From: Pseudomonadota bacterium
GTDB taxonomy: Bacteria > Pseudomonadota > Alphaproteobacteria > Rhodospirillales > Casp-alpha2
Reading direction: 5' to 3'
DNA length: 5,965 nucleotides
NCBI GenBank assembly: GCA_027620395.1
Contig: JAQBZY010000108.1
Location: 1 to 5,965, forward strand
Made by a program: the position numbers and the translations under genes. Positions 1-5,965 of this stretch are shown here, in pieces. Every line of letters begins with the position of its first letter. Position 1 is the first letter of the stretch. The notes beneath the pieces are model-generated. The model did no database searches, was not told the origin of the DNA, and saw only the letters and a program-made list of their open reading frames with translations.

Positions 1-5
1 TCAGA

Positions 6-30
6 GGGGGGCAGAATTGGACGCGAAATC
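6..30 (+). repeat. Direct repeat copy 1 of the element-end motif
   Basis: This copy starts with a G run at 6-11 and contains CA (12-13), ATTG (16-19) and CGCGA (22-26). It matches the copy at 40-64 at 18 of 25 positions with a fixed 34-base offset. Part of it (GAGGGG...GCAGA, 4-15) is also complementary to TCTGCCCCTC at 29-38, so a stem with a two-base bulge around the ATTGGACGCGAAA loop is possible. Its likely role, by analogy with IS21-type ends, is a transposase binding site. Confidence 0.55.
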
Positions 31-39
31 TGCCCCTCA

Positions 40-64
40 GGGGGTCACTATTGCGCGCGATTTC
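40..64 (+). repeat. Direct repeat copy 2 of the element-end motif (outermost)
   Basis: This second copy has a G run at 40-44, TCA at 45-47, ATTG at 50-53 and CGCGA at 56-60, in the same order and spacing as copy 1. It sits three bases inside the proposed element boundary at 67/68, which fits an outermost terminal recognition repeat. Confidence 0.55.
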
Positions 65-67
65 ACA

Positions 68-184
68 GTTCCCGAAACCTACGCCCGGGTTTCAGGATTG
101 GTCGACCTGGCCGACCCGCGCCACGCCAAATTCAACGACATCGCGACCATGGCAGTGACGGAGATATTGGATTTGGTGAGGTAG
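68..184 (+). pseudogene. C-terminal remnant of an unidentified protein gene, probably cut by the insertion
   Basis: Reading on the plus strand in the frame that ends at TAG (182-184) gives 38 codons, beginning VPETYARVSGLVDL and ending TEILDLVR. The frame has GC-rich third positions through its middle and a helix-like end, as a real protein C-terminus would. The frame stays open leftward to position 2, but the part before 68 is the repeat-rich element end, so those residues are probably not native. It converges on metG, with 37 bases between the two stop codons. I do not recognise the family. The stretch DPRH followed by FN and a hydrophobic helix loosely resembles the final Asp-x-x-His block of SGNH/GDSL hydrolases, but this is only a hypothesis. 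It could instead be the intact end of a gene that merely has repeats within it. Confidence 0.4.
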
Positions 185-221
185 ACGGCGGTTCCAAAGT
201 ACCGTCATTCCCGATAAATGG

Positions 222-1775
222 CTACTCCGCCACCTCTTCGACAAAGCGCGGAAACACGCCCTCCGGCTTCGGCAACGGTGTCCCCGGAACCAGCGCGCCG
301 GCTTCTCCAAACGACTCGAAGCCGCGGGAATCCTCCGGCACGGCAAGTTGATCGAGCATCCGTGCCGTGCTCAATGGCATCACCGGCTGGGTTAGGATCG
401 CCAAGTGCCGGATGGTTTCGGCCAACACATAAAGCACCGTTGCCATCCTGGCCGGATCGGTCTTCTTCAAGGCCCACGGCGCCTGCTTGTCGACATAACC
501 GTTGGCGGCACGGATCACCGCCCAAATAGCCTCAAGCGCCTGATGAAATGCCTGCCGGTCGATCAATCCGCGCACGCTCGCCAATAACGCCTTTGCATCG
601 CCGAGCATCCGCTCGTCGTCGGCATTGAAGGCGCCCGGTGTCGGCACCTTCGCGTCGCAATTCTTGGCGATCATCGACAGTACCCGCTGCGCCAGGTTGC
701 CGAAATCGTTGGCCAGCTCGCCGTTCATGCGGTTGACCATGGCGGTGTGCGAGAAGTCGCCGTCGTTGCCGAACGGCACTTCGCGGAGCATGAAATAACG
801 GACCTGATCAAGACCATATTTATGCACCAGCGCCCTTGGTTCGATGACGTTGCCAGTGGATTTGGAAATCTTCTGCCCCTCGTTGGTCCACCAGCCGTGC
901 GCGAAGACCCGCTTCGGCGGCTCCAACCCGGCCGACATCAGGAACGCCGGCCAATAGACGGTGTGAAAGCGAAGAATATCCTTGCCGACCATGTGTAGAT
1001 CGGCCGGCCAGTACCGCGCGTAGTCGCCGGTTTCTGTTTCGGGATAACCGACGGCGGTGATGTAGTTGGTGAGTGCGTCGAGCCACACATACATGATGTG
1101 CGCTTCGTCGCCAGGTACCGGCACGCCCCATTTGAAAGTGGTGCGCGACACCGACAGATCGGTGAGCCCGCCCTTGACGAAACTCACCACTTCGTTGCGG
1201 CGACTTTCCGGCAGGATGAAATCCGGGTGTGCGTCGTAGTACGTCAAAAGCCGTTCCTGCCACGCCGACAGCCTGAAGAAGTAACTCGGCTCCTCGACCC
1301 ACTCGACTTCGGCGCCAGACGGTGCGCGCTTCTTGCCGTCAGGGCCGGTGGCCAGCTCGCCCTCGCCGTAGAACGCTTCGTCCCGGACCGCGTACCAACC
1401 GCCGTAGGAATCCAGATAGATATCGCCCGACTGAACCAAATTTTGCCAAATCGCCTGACAGGCGCGGATGTGCCGGGGTTCGGTGGTGCGGATGAAATCG
1501 TCGTTGGTGAAATTCATGAACGACGCCAGTTCGCGGAAGTTTTGCGATACCTCGTCGGTGAACGACTGCGGATCCCGGCCGGCGGCCTCAGCCGATTTCT
1601 CGACCTTCTGGCCATGCTCGTCGGTGCCGGTCAGAAACCTGACGTCGAAGCCGTCCAGGCGCTTGAAGCGAGCCAGCACGTCGCAGGCCAGCGTCGTATA
1701 AGCGTGCCCGATGTGCGGCGCGTCGTTGACGTAATAGATTGGCGTGGTCAGATAATAAGTCGGGCGCTCGGCCAT
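222..1775 (-). CDS. metG: Methionyl-tRNA synthetase
   Basis: This cytoplasmic class I aminoacyl-tRNA synthetase charges tRNA-Met and initiator tRNA with methionine using ATP. The 517-residue product has the HIGH signature at 21-24 within a Rossmann fold. The connective region (about 115-200) has no zinc-binding cysteines: GWYAVRDEAFY stands where zinc-type enzymes carry Cys pairs. DLSVSRTTFKWGVPVPG follows at 206-222, and the KMSKS loop appears as KISKS at 302-306, followed by TGNVIEP. The alpha-helical anticodon-binding domain (about 345-480) contains NGYVDKQAPW at 425-434. There is no C-terminal EMAPII-like tRNA-binding domain. Size and layout are normal for alphaproteobacteria. The ATG is supported by an AGGAG six bases upstream. 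It is the last gene of the minus-strand block, 94 bases after holB, and converges with a plus-strand remnant. Confidence 0.97.
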   Translation of the reverse strand: MAERPTYYLTTPIYYVNDAPHIGHAYTTLACDVLARFKRLDGFDVRFLTGTDEHGQKVEKSAEAAGRDPQSFTDEVSQNFRELASFMNFTNDDFIRTTEPRHIRACQAIWQNLVQSGDIYLDSYGGWYAVRDEAFYGEGELATGPDGKKRAPSGAEVEWVEEPSYFFRLSAWQERLLTYYDAHPDFILPESRRNEVVSFVKGGLTDLSVSRTTFKWGVPVPGDEAHIMYVWLDALTNYITAVGYPETETGDYARYWPADLHMVGKDILRFHTVYWPAFLMSAGLEPPKRVFAHGWWTNEGQKISKSTGNVIEPRALVHKYGLDQVRYFMLREVPFGNDGDFSHTAMVNRMNGELANDFGNLAQRVLSMIAKNCDAKVPTPGAFNADDERMLGDAKALLASVRGLIDRQAFHQALEAIWAVIRAANGYVDKQAPWALKKTDPARMATVLYVLAETIRHLAILTQPVMPLSTARMLDQLAVPEDSRGFESFGEAGALVPGTPLPKPEGVFPRFVEEVAE

Positions 1776-1781
1776 GAAGTT

Positions 1782-1786
1782 CTCCT
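1782..1786 (-). promoter_or_regulatory. Ribosome binding site of metG
   Basis: On the minus strand AGGAG stands six bases before the metG ATG. It is the clearest Shine-Dalgarno sequence in the window and fixes the metG start. Confidence 0.8.
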
Positions 1787-1796
1787 AGGACGGCTT

Positions 1797-1825
1797 TTGG
1801 TAGTGTCCCGGTTCAGTCCGGTCAA
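1797..1825 (-). promoter_or_regulatory. Possible weak sigma-70-type promoter for metG
   Basis: In the 94-base gap between holB and metG the minus strand carries TTGACC (1820-1825), then 17 bases, then TACCAA (1797-1802). The -35 box is close to consensus and the spacing is ideal, but the -10 box matches TATAAT at only three positions. If real, it would give metG transcription independent of the upstream genes. Chance occurrence in a GC-rich spacer is quite possible. Confidence 0.25.
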
Positions 1826-1869
1826 GCGCCGTGGAAAATCCGGCTAGCCCCATCCCCTCATCGTAGGCG

Positions 1870-3012
1870 TTACGCCAACGACATGAACAATGACATCACC
1901 ACATGCTTGCGGTCGAGATTGAGCCCGTCGCCGGCCCCGATCAGATCCTCGGCGGCGTCGCGGCGCTCGAGCCAGGTGTCGAGGCTGGCCGTGCCGGCGA
2001 CCCGGCCGAGCGTTTCGCGCTCGTCGGGCGCGACGTCTGGGCCGGCATCGGCTTGCGCCGCCGTCAGAATAATTCGAGAAAGCCACCAGCGGTAAAGCTC
2101 GATCCCCGACTGATAGGCGGCATCGGCCCCTTGCCGGGCAAGCTTGCCGGCCAATTCCTGCAGCGCCGAGCCGTCCAGCTTCGGAAGTCCGCCGATGATG
2201 TTGGCGATGTCACGCTGCAATTCCAATCCGCCGGCATCCGCCAGCGTCAGCGCACGGCCGACGCTACCCTCGGAAAGCCGGGCCAATTCCCGCGCATCGT
2301 CCGGCGCGATCTCAGGCACGTAGCTTCGCACCAGTTCGGCGACGAGCGCCGACGACAATGGTGCCAGTTGCAGTTTCCGGCACCTGGAACGGATCGTCGG
2401 CAAGAGCCGGCCCGGGTTATGCGCGACCAGCAACAACAAGGACCTTTTCGGCGGTTCCTCAAGCACCTTCAAAAGTGCGTTTGCGGCGTTGCGGTTCATG
2501 TCGTCGGCGGCATCGACGATGACCACCCGATAACCACCCTCGCCGGCCGTCAACGACATGAAGTGCCCGACGCCACGGATATCGTCGACGACGATTTCAC
2601 TTGCCGTCTTGCCTTTGTCGTCGGTGCGACGCTCGGCAGTATAGAGATCGGAATGGCCGCCGGCGGCGATGCGGTGAAAGACGCCGCTGTCGGGCGACAT
2701 GTAGAGCAACCCTTCGCCGGATGGATGGTCTCCGGTTTCCGGCTCCGGACCAAGATCGAGACCGCCCAACAACTCTTGCGCTTGGGTGGCGGCGGTGCCG
2801 GCGTGGCCGAGCACATAGCGCGCGAAGCGGTACGCCAGAGTCGCCTTGCCGATGCCACGCGGGCCGGCGATCAGCCAGGCGTGCGCCAGACGGCCGCTTT
2901 CGAAGGCCAAGCGCAACGTCCGCTCGGCCTCGCCATGCCCACGGAGATACGGGTTGTGGCGCGGCGGCGGGATCGGGTCGGCATCGGTTTCGGTTATGGC
3001 CGCGCGCGCCAT
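1870..3012 (-). CDS. holB: DNA polymerase III subunit delta-prime
   Basis: Delta-prime is the stator subunit of the DnaX clamp-loader complex, which loads the beta sliding clamp at the replication fork. The 380-residue product has an N-terminal AAA+ domain with a P-loop-like GPRGIGKAT at 50-58, where Ala57 replaces the usual Ser/Thr after the lysine. A Walker B-like VVIVDAADDMN spans 163-173, LLKVLEEPP 180-188, and the SRC motif is S209-R210-C211. The C-terminal helical part (about 220-380) is the oligomerisation collar. C211 is the only cysteine, so the four-Cys zinc module of E. coli delta-prime is absent; this is, as far as I recall, typical of alphaproteobacterial HolB. The start ATG directly follows the tmk stop (TAGATG) and has no evident Shine-Dalgarno sequence, which points to translational coupling. 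Confidence 0.95.
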   Translation of the reverse strand: MARAAITETDADPIPPPRHNPYLRGHGEAERTLRLAFESGRLAHAWLIAGPRGIGKATLAYRFARYVLGHAGTAATQAQELLGGLDLGPEPETGDHPSGEGLLYMSPDSGVFHRIAAGGHSDLYTAERRTDDKGKTASEIVVDDIRGVGHFMSLTAGEGGYRVVIVDAADDMNRNAANALLKVLEEPPKRSLLLLVAHNPGRLLPTIRSRCRKLQLAPLSSALVAELVRSYVPEIAPDDARELARLSEGSVGRALTLADAGGLELQRDIANIIGGLPKLDGSALQELAGKLARQGADAAYQSGIELYRWWLSRIILTAAQADAGPDVAPDERETLGRVAGTASLDTWLERRDAAEDLIGAGDGLNLDRKHVVMSLFMSLA

Positions 3013-3678
3013 CTAAAAGGTCACGCCGAATTTTTCACTAACCGCAGCCAGGATGGCGGCGGCGACGGCGTCAACATCGGCGCCGGCATCGATAACGCGG
3101 CAGCGTGCCGGGTCGGCTGCGGCGATGGCCAGAAATCCGTCGCGCAGGCGCTGATGGAAATCCCGCTCCATCCGTTCGTAACGGTCTTCGCCGCTCATCT
3201 TCTTTTCCAAGAACCGCCGGCCGGCGCGAGCCAACCCTTGTTCGAGCGGAAGATCGAGGACCAACGTCAAATCAGGCTGCAATTCGCCGAGCGTGGCTTT
3301 GTGCACGGCGTCGATCCGCTCTGCGTCAACGCCGCCGCCGTAGCCTTGATAGGCCATGGTCGAATCCGCGAACCGGTCCGATATCACCCACTGCCCGAGT
3401 TCGAGTGCCGGTAGGATGGTATTTCGGACGTGCATTTCACGGGCCACGTAATTCAACAGAACTTCGGCCATCGGCGTCCAACGGTCGACGGCGCCGGAAA
3501 CAAGCAACTCGCGGATATCTTCGGCCGCCGGCGAACCACCGGGCTCGCGAGTCCGGATGACCTCGATGTTGTTGTCACGAAGCGCCAGGGCCAACCGTTC
3601 GGCCTGCGTCGATTTGCCGCCTCCCTCGCCGCCTTCGAGCGTGATGAAGCGCCCCTTGCTCAACCGTTCTCGCCCCAT
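3013..3678 (-). CDS. tmk: Thymidylate kinase
   Basis: The enzyme phosphorylates dTMP to dTDP with ATP, an essential step in dTTP supply, in the cytoplasm. The 221-residue product shows the P-loop GGEGGGKST at 16-24, the substrate-binding REPGG at 44-48, the DRFADSTMAYQGYGGG segment from 101 (D101-R102) and a lid region at about 151-170 rich in Arg and Lys. Basic residues in the lid rather than in the P-loop are the arrangement of type II (E. coli-like) thymidylate kinases. Length is normal. The ATG at 3676-3678 lies inside the end of the carboxypeptidase gene (19-base overlap). A TTG at codon 6 overlaps the carboxypeptidase stop as TTGA and is an alternative start; neither has a good ribosome binding site. 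The stop directly abuts the holB start. Confidence 0.96.
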   Translation of the reverse strand: MGRERLSKGRFITLEGGEGGGKSTQAERLALALRDNNIEVIRTREPGGSPAAEDIRELLVSGAVDRWTPMAEVLLNYVAREMHVRNTILPALELGQWVISDRFADSTMAYQGYGGGVDAERIDAVHKATLGELQPDLTLVLDLPLEQGLARAGRRFLEKKMSGEDRYERMERDFHQRLRDGFLAIAAADPARCRVIDAGADVDAVAAAILAAVSEKFGVTF

Positions 3679-4856
3679 AGAATGAACTGGATCGCCGCCT
3701 GCAAACGGCTGATCAAACCCAGCCTCTCGACGCCCGACGCCACTTTCAATGGCGCTTCGACGGTTTGGAAATCCGGCGCTTCAATGCTGACGGTGCCGAC
3801 CTGTTGGCCCGCTGTCATCGGCGCCGAGACTGGCGAATTGTAGCGGACTATCACCTTCATGCCTTGGCGCGATTTCCGCTTCATTGTCAATTGCACGTCG
3901 CGGTCGATGATCAGTGGCACTGTGGCCGCCTTGCCAAGCCACACCGGCGCCGTCTCGACGACATCGCCGGCCTTAAAGAGAGAATAGGTGCCGAATTCCC
4001 TGAATCCCCAATCGAGAATCCGCGCCGGTTCGCTTGCCCTGCTCTTGCGCGTGGCCAAACCGTTGACGACCAGAATCAGCCGGCGGCCGTCTTGCACCGC
4101 ACTCGCCGTCAATCCATAGCCGGCTTCCTCGGTATGGCCGGTCTTGAGGCCGTCGGCGCTCGGATAGTTGTACAGCAACGGATTGCGGTTGGTCTGGCGG
4201 ATGCCGTTGTGAGTGTATTCGCGCTCGTTGAAATAGCCGTAGAATTCCGGAAAGTCCTTGATCGTGCGAAGCGCCAGTGTGGCCAGATCGTGCGCCGTCA
4301 TGCGGTGATCCGGATCCGGCCAGCCGGTCGAATTGGTGAAGGTGCTGTTAGTCATGCCAAGCGTCCGCGCCTTTTCGGTCATCTTTCGGGCGAAGGCTTC
4401 CTCGCTGCCGGCCAAATTCTCGGCGACCACGATGCAGGCATCGTTTCCGGATTGAATGATGATGCCGCGGATCAATTCCTCGACTTTGACCTGACTGTTG
4501 GGATCCAGGAACATCGTCGATCCGCCGCTTTTGGCGCCGCCCTTGCGCCAAGCGTTTTCGCTGACCCGGAACATGTTGTCCAAGGAGACGCCGCCCCCCT
4601 TGAGGCGCTCGAACAGCATGTAAAGCGTCATCAGCTTGCTCATCGACGCCGGTGGCGTCGGTTGATCGGCGTTCTTGGCCAGCAAAACGGTGCCGGTCTG
4701 GGCGTCGATCAGGATAGCCTCGCGGGCACTGGTTTCCATATCGGCGGCAGTGACTGACGTGGCCGAAATCAGGCCACCCAAAAACGCCGCGAATACCGCG
4801 CCGGCAAGGCGCCCGGTGGGCCGCCCGGAACAATCATAATCAATGTGTTTGGTCAT
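3660..4856 (-). CDS. dac: D-alanyl-D-alanine carboxypeptidase, PBP5/6 type (peptidase S11)
   Basis: This low-molecular-weight penicillin-binding protein removes the terminal D-Ala from peptidoglycan stem peptides in the periplasm. Numbering from the chosen start (398 residues), SxxK is S71-M-S-K74, SxN is S136-G-N138 and KTG is K238-T-G240, followed by HTEEAGYG, so all catalytic motifs are intact. A signal peptide occupies about 1-37 (hydrophobic AGAVFAAFLGGLISA, cleavage near TAA-D). The S11 domain is followed by a PBP5-type C-terminal beta domain (about 290-375) and a terminal amphipathic helix (LISRLQAAIQFIL), a likely membrane anchor. I chose ATG 4854-4856 because GAGGA lies four bases upstream. 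An in-frame ATG at 4887-4889 would add 11 residues but has no ribosome binding site. It lies 45 bases after rlpA and overlaps tmk. The paralogue letter (dacA, C, D) cannot be set from sequence alone. Confidence 0.95.
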   Translation of the reverse strand: MTKHIDYDCSGRPTGRLAGAVFAAFLGGLISATSVTAADMETSAREAILIDAQTGTVLLAKNADQPTPPASMSKLMTLYMLFERLKGGGVSLDNMFRVSENAWRKGGAKSGGSTMFLDPNSQVKVEELIRGIIIQSGNDACIVVAENLAGSEEAFARKMTEKARTLGMTNSTFTNSTGWPDPDHRMTAHDLATLALRTIKDFPEFYGYFNEREYTHNGIRQTNRNPLLYNYPSADGLKTGHTEEAGYGLTASAVQDGRRLILVVNGLATRKSRASEPARILDWGFREFGTYSLFKAGDVVETAPVWLGKAATVPLIIDRDVQLTMKRKSRQGMKVIVRYNSPVSAPMTAGQQVGTVSIEAPDFQTVEAPLKVASGVERLGLISRLQAAIQFILWGENG

Positions 4857-4860
4857 CGTT

Positions 4861-4865
4861 TCCTC
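4861..4865 (-). promoter_or_regulatory. Ribosome binding site deciding the carboxypeptidase start
   Basis: GAGGA on the minus strand lies four bases before the ATG at 4854-4856. The upstream in-frame ATG at 4887-4889 has no comparable sequence, so this site favours the shorter protein, whose signal peptide also looks more natural. Confidence 0.6.
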
Positions 4866-4901
4866 GGAATAGACTTCAATTTTGACCATATCATGACGAT
4901 G

Positions 4902-5924
4902 TCAATCGACGATGATCTTGGCATCGCCATAACCGGTCGCGATCACCCGGCCCAGCAAATGGTCGGCTTCCGCGACATTGGCGATCGGTCCGACCCGGAC
5001 CCGGTATAGATCGCGGTCATTCAGAACGACCTGATCGAGAAATACGTTGCCGAGTGCGGCCAGTTTTGCCCGCACCCTGTCGGCATTGTCGAAGCGTCCG
5101 AACGCGCCGGCCTGAATGAAAATCTTGGTCGGTTTAACCAGCTCCTGGCGCACTTCTTGATCGACCGGATTTACCGCCGCCGTCTCGACCGGGCGGGTCA
5201 GCGTGACCGGCGCACTCGGTTTCGATGTCGGTGCCGGTACCGGCGCTGTTGCCACCGGGGACGAATTGGCGCCTTCCGGTGCCGGCATGGACTCCGAACT
5301 GACACTCGCCTTCGGCAACCGGTCGACGGTGATCGGGGTTCCGATCCTGGCCAGTTGATCCTGGTTTTGCAGCCGGACGGCGACGACGCGGCTCTGATCG
5401 GCCAGTATTTGCACCCGGACCCGCGCCGTGCCTTGGTTCTGATATCCCAAAAGCTGCGCCGAGCGCCGCGAAAGATCGATGATGCGGCTTTTGGCGAACG
5501 GACCACGGTCGTTGACCTTGAGCACCACGCTACGCCCATTCTCGAGGTTGGTGACGCGCACGAAACTCGGCATTGGCAGGGTGCGGTGCGCCGCCGTCAG
5601 GGCGTTCATGTCATAGGCCTCGCCGTTCGCCGTCGCTCGGCCATGAAATTCGACGCCATACCACGACGCTATGCCGGTCTCGTCGTATTCGAAATCTTCC
5701 TTCGGATAGTACCAGACCCCCTCGATCTGATAGGGTTTGCCGATCTTGTAGGTGCCCCCGCCGGCGGCCGGCTGGTCGGGCTGGGTAACACGCTTAGCGG
5801 TGTGAATCAGGAATTGCGTCTCGGCGCAGCCCGACAGCGCCACCGGCAACGCCATCATGGCGGTCACCAACAGCGCCCGGACGATACCGGTCGTGCGGCG
5901 GTTATCGATCAACGTCCCGGACAT
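4902..5924 (-). CDS. rlpA: Septal ring lytic transglycosylase-like lipoprotein RlpA (DPBB plus SPOR)
   Basis: RlpA proteins bind denuded septal glycan strands; in Pseudomonas RlpA cleaves them as a lytic transglycosylase during daughter-cell separation. From the chosen start the product is 340 residues. A lipoprotein signal peptide ends in the lipobox LSGC with the lipidated Cys at 33. The double-psi beta-barrel domain (about 83-172) contains GIASWYG, GEAYD (Glu102), AAHRTLP (His113) and VNDRGPF (Asp139), covering the conserved active-site positions. A Pro/Ala/Ser-rich linker (about 205-260) leads to a C-terminal SPOR domain (about 265-340: IFIQAGAF, then YRVRVGP). Start choice is uncertain: ATG 5922-5924 has GGAG nine bases upstream. 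ATG 5937-5939, GTG 5949-5951 (GGAGG nine bases upstream) and TTG 5958-5960 are in frame. It is the first gene of the block visible here. Confidence 0.95.
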   Translation of the reverse strand: MSGTLIDNRRTTGIVRALLVTAMMALPVALSGCAETQFLIHTAKRVTQPDQPAAGGGTYKIGKPYQIEGVWYYPKEDFEYDETGIASWYGVEFHGRATANGEAYDMNALTAAHRTLPMPSFVRVTNLENGRSVVLKVNDRGPFAKSRIIDLSRRSAQLLGYQNQGTARVRVQILADQSRVVAVRLQNQDQLARIGTPITVDRLPKASVSSESMPAPEGANSSPVATAPVPAPTSKPSAPVTLTRPVETAAVNPVDQEVRQELVKPTKIFIQAGAFGRFDNADRVRAKLAALGNVFLDQVVLNDRDLYRVRVGPIANVAEADHLLGRVIATGYGDAKIIVD

Positions 5925-5933
5925 TTGGTCGTT

Positions 5934-5937
5934 CTCC
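5934..5937 (-). promoter_or_regulatory. Probable ribosome binding site of rlpA
   Basis: GGAG on the minus strand lies nine bases before the ATG at 5922-5924. It supports the start giving a 33-residue lipoprotein signal peptide. A stronger GGAGG at 5961-5965 is spaced nine bases from an in-frame GTG at 5949-5951 and competes with this assignment. Confidence 0.45.
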
Positions 5938-5965
5938 ATCAAAAACCGCACCCCCGTCAACCTCC

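Larger units (their letters stand above)
1..67. mobile_element. Terminal end of an insertion sequence, IS21-like (partial, continues left of window)
   Basis: The first 67 bases hold two imperfect copies of a G-run/TCA/ATTG/CGCGA motif and finish with CA at 66-67, which reads TG as the outermost bases on the minus strand (TGTGAAATCGCGCGC inward from 67). IS21-family elements are known to begin with TG, end with CA, and carry several internal repeats near each terminus. The pattern here resembles alphaproteobacterial IS21-like ends as I recall them. No transposase (istA) or helper ATPase (istB) coding sequence lies within the window, so the family call rests only on the end structure. The matching far end and the target duplication would lie outside the window. 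An alternative is a dispersed intergenic repeat unrelated to IS21. Confidence 0.5.

Noticed and set aside
184..208. Possible terminator hairpin between the convergent stops (GACGG ... CCGTC)
   Set aside because: The stem is only about five pairs with a 13-base loop and has no T-run on either strand.
1810..1823. CCGG-bounded inverted sequence in the holB-metG spacer
   Set aside because: Only four pairs form around a six-base loop. This is too weak for a terminator or operator and the sequence is expected by chance at this GC content.
1098..1847. A 249-codon open frame on the plus strand
   Set aside because: It is antisense to the metG coding sequence and runs into the holB-metG spacer; the composition is that of a shadow frame.
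1867..1877. GGCGTTACGCC palindrome at the holB stop codon
   Set aside because: The stem is five pairs at most with almost no loop and no U-tract; it is probably incidental.
1903..3414. A 503-codon open frame on the plus strand
   Set aside because: It lies opposite holB and tmk, both of which show full family motifs. Its translation is rich in Arg, Gly and Gln with no recognisable domain, as expected for a shadow frame in GC-rich DNA.
3765..4757. A 330-codon open frame on the plus strand
   Set aside because: It is antisense to the carboxypeptidase gene, whose three catalytic motifs are intact, and has no recognisable motif or ribosome binding site.
5954..5959. TTGACG at the right edge as a -35 box for rlpA
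   Set aside because: No reasonable -10 sequence lies 16-18 bases downstream, and the site falls within or next to possible start codons.
1..5965. Novel defence, secretion, biosynthetic or CRISPR system
   Set aside because: All long coding sequences are well-known core genes with intact motifs. The only non-core material is the 221-base left end, too short to show a system.

Overview
The window is a compact, GC-rich block of five housekeeping genes on the minus strand. It ends at its left edge in a short disturbed region on the plus strand. The GC-rich codons, the gene order rlpA - D-Ala-D-Ala carboxypeptidase - tmk - holB - metG, and the protein sequences themselves point to an alphaproteobacterium, probably Rhodospirillales-like. 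Examples are a cysteine-free delta-prime subunit with the P-loop GPRGIGKAT and a methionyl-tRNA synthetase of about 517 residues without a tRNA-binding tail. I cannot name a genus from this.

Transcription of the main block runs from right to left. RlpA (4902-5924, possibly starting upstream to 5960) is an outer-membrane or periplasmic lipoprotein with a double-psi beta-barrel and a C-terminal SPOR domain, acting on septal peptidoglycan. After a 45-base gap comes a periplasmic penicillin-binding protein of the PBP5/6 type (3660-4856), a D-alanyl-D-alanine carboxypeptidase. Its stop overlaps the start of thymidylate kinase (3013-3678). The tmk stop codon abuts the start codon of holB (1870-3012), the DNA polymerase III delta-prime clamp-loader subunit. 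A 94-base spacer with a good ribosome binding site leads to metG (222-1775), methionyl-tRNA synthetase. The set links cell-wall remodelling at division, dTTP supply, the replisome and translation. The tight junctions suggest one operon, with metG possibly also having its own weak promoter.

The left 221 bases differ. Positions 1-67 hold two imperfect 25-base direct repeats, 34 bases apart, running up to a CA end (TG on the other strand). This resembles the repeated terminal sequences of IS21-family insertion sequences. Directly after it, 68-184 reads as the last 38 codons of a plus-strand gene of unknown identity, convergent with metG and probably cut by the insertion. In many alphaproteobacteria metG is followed by tatD and a metallo-beta-lactamase-fold gene; here neither follows it immediately.

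I found no RNA gene, CRISPR array, prophage, defence system or novel multi-gene system. Apart from the insertion-element edge, this is an ordinary core-genome region.
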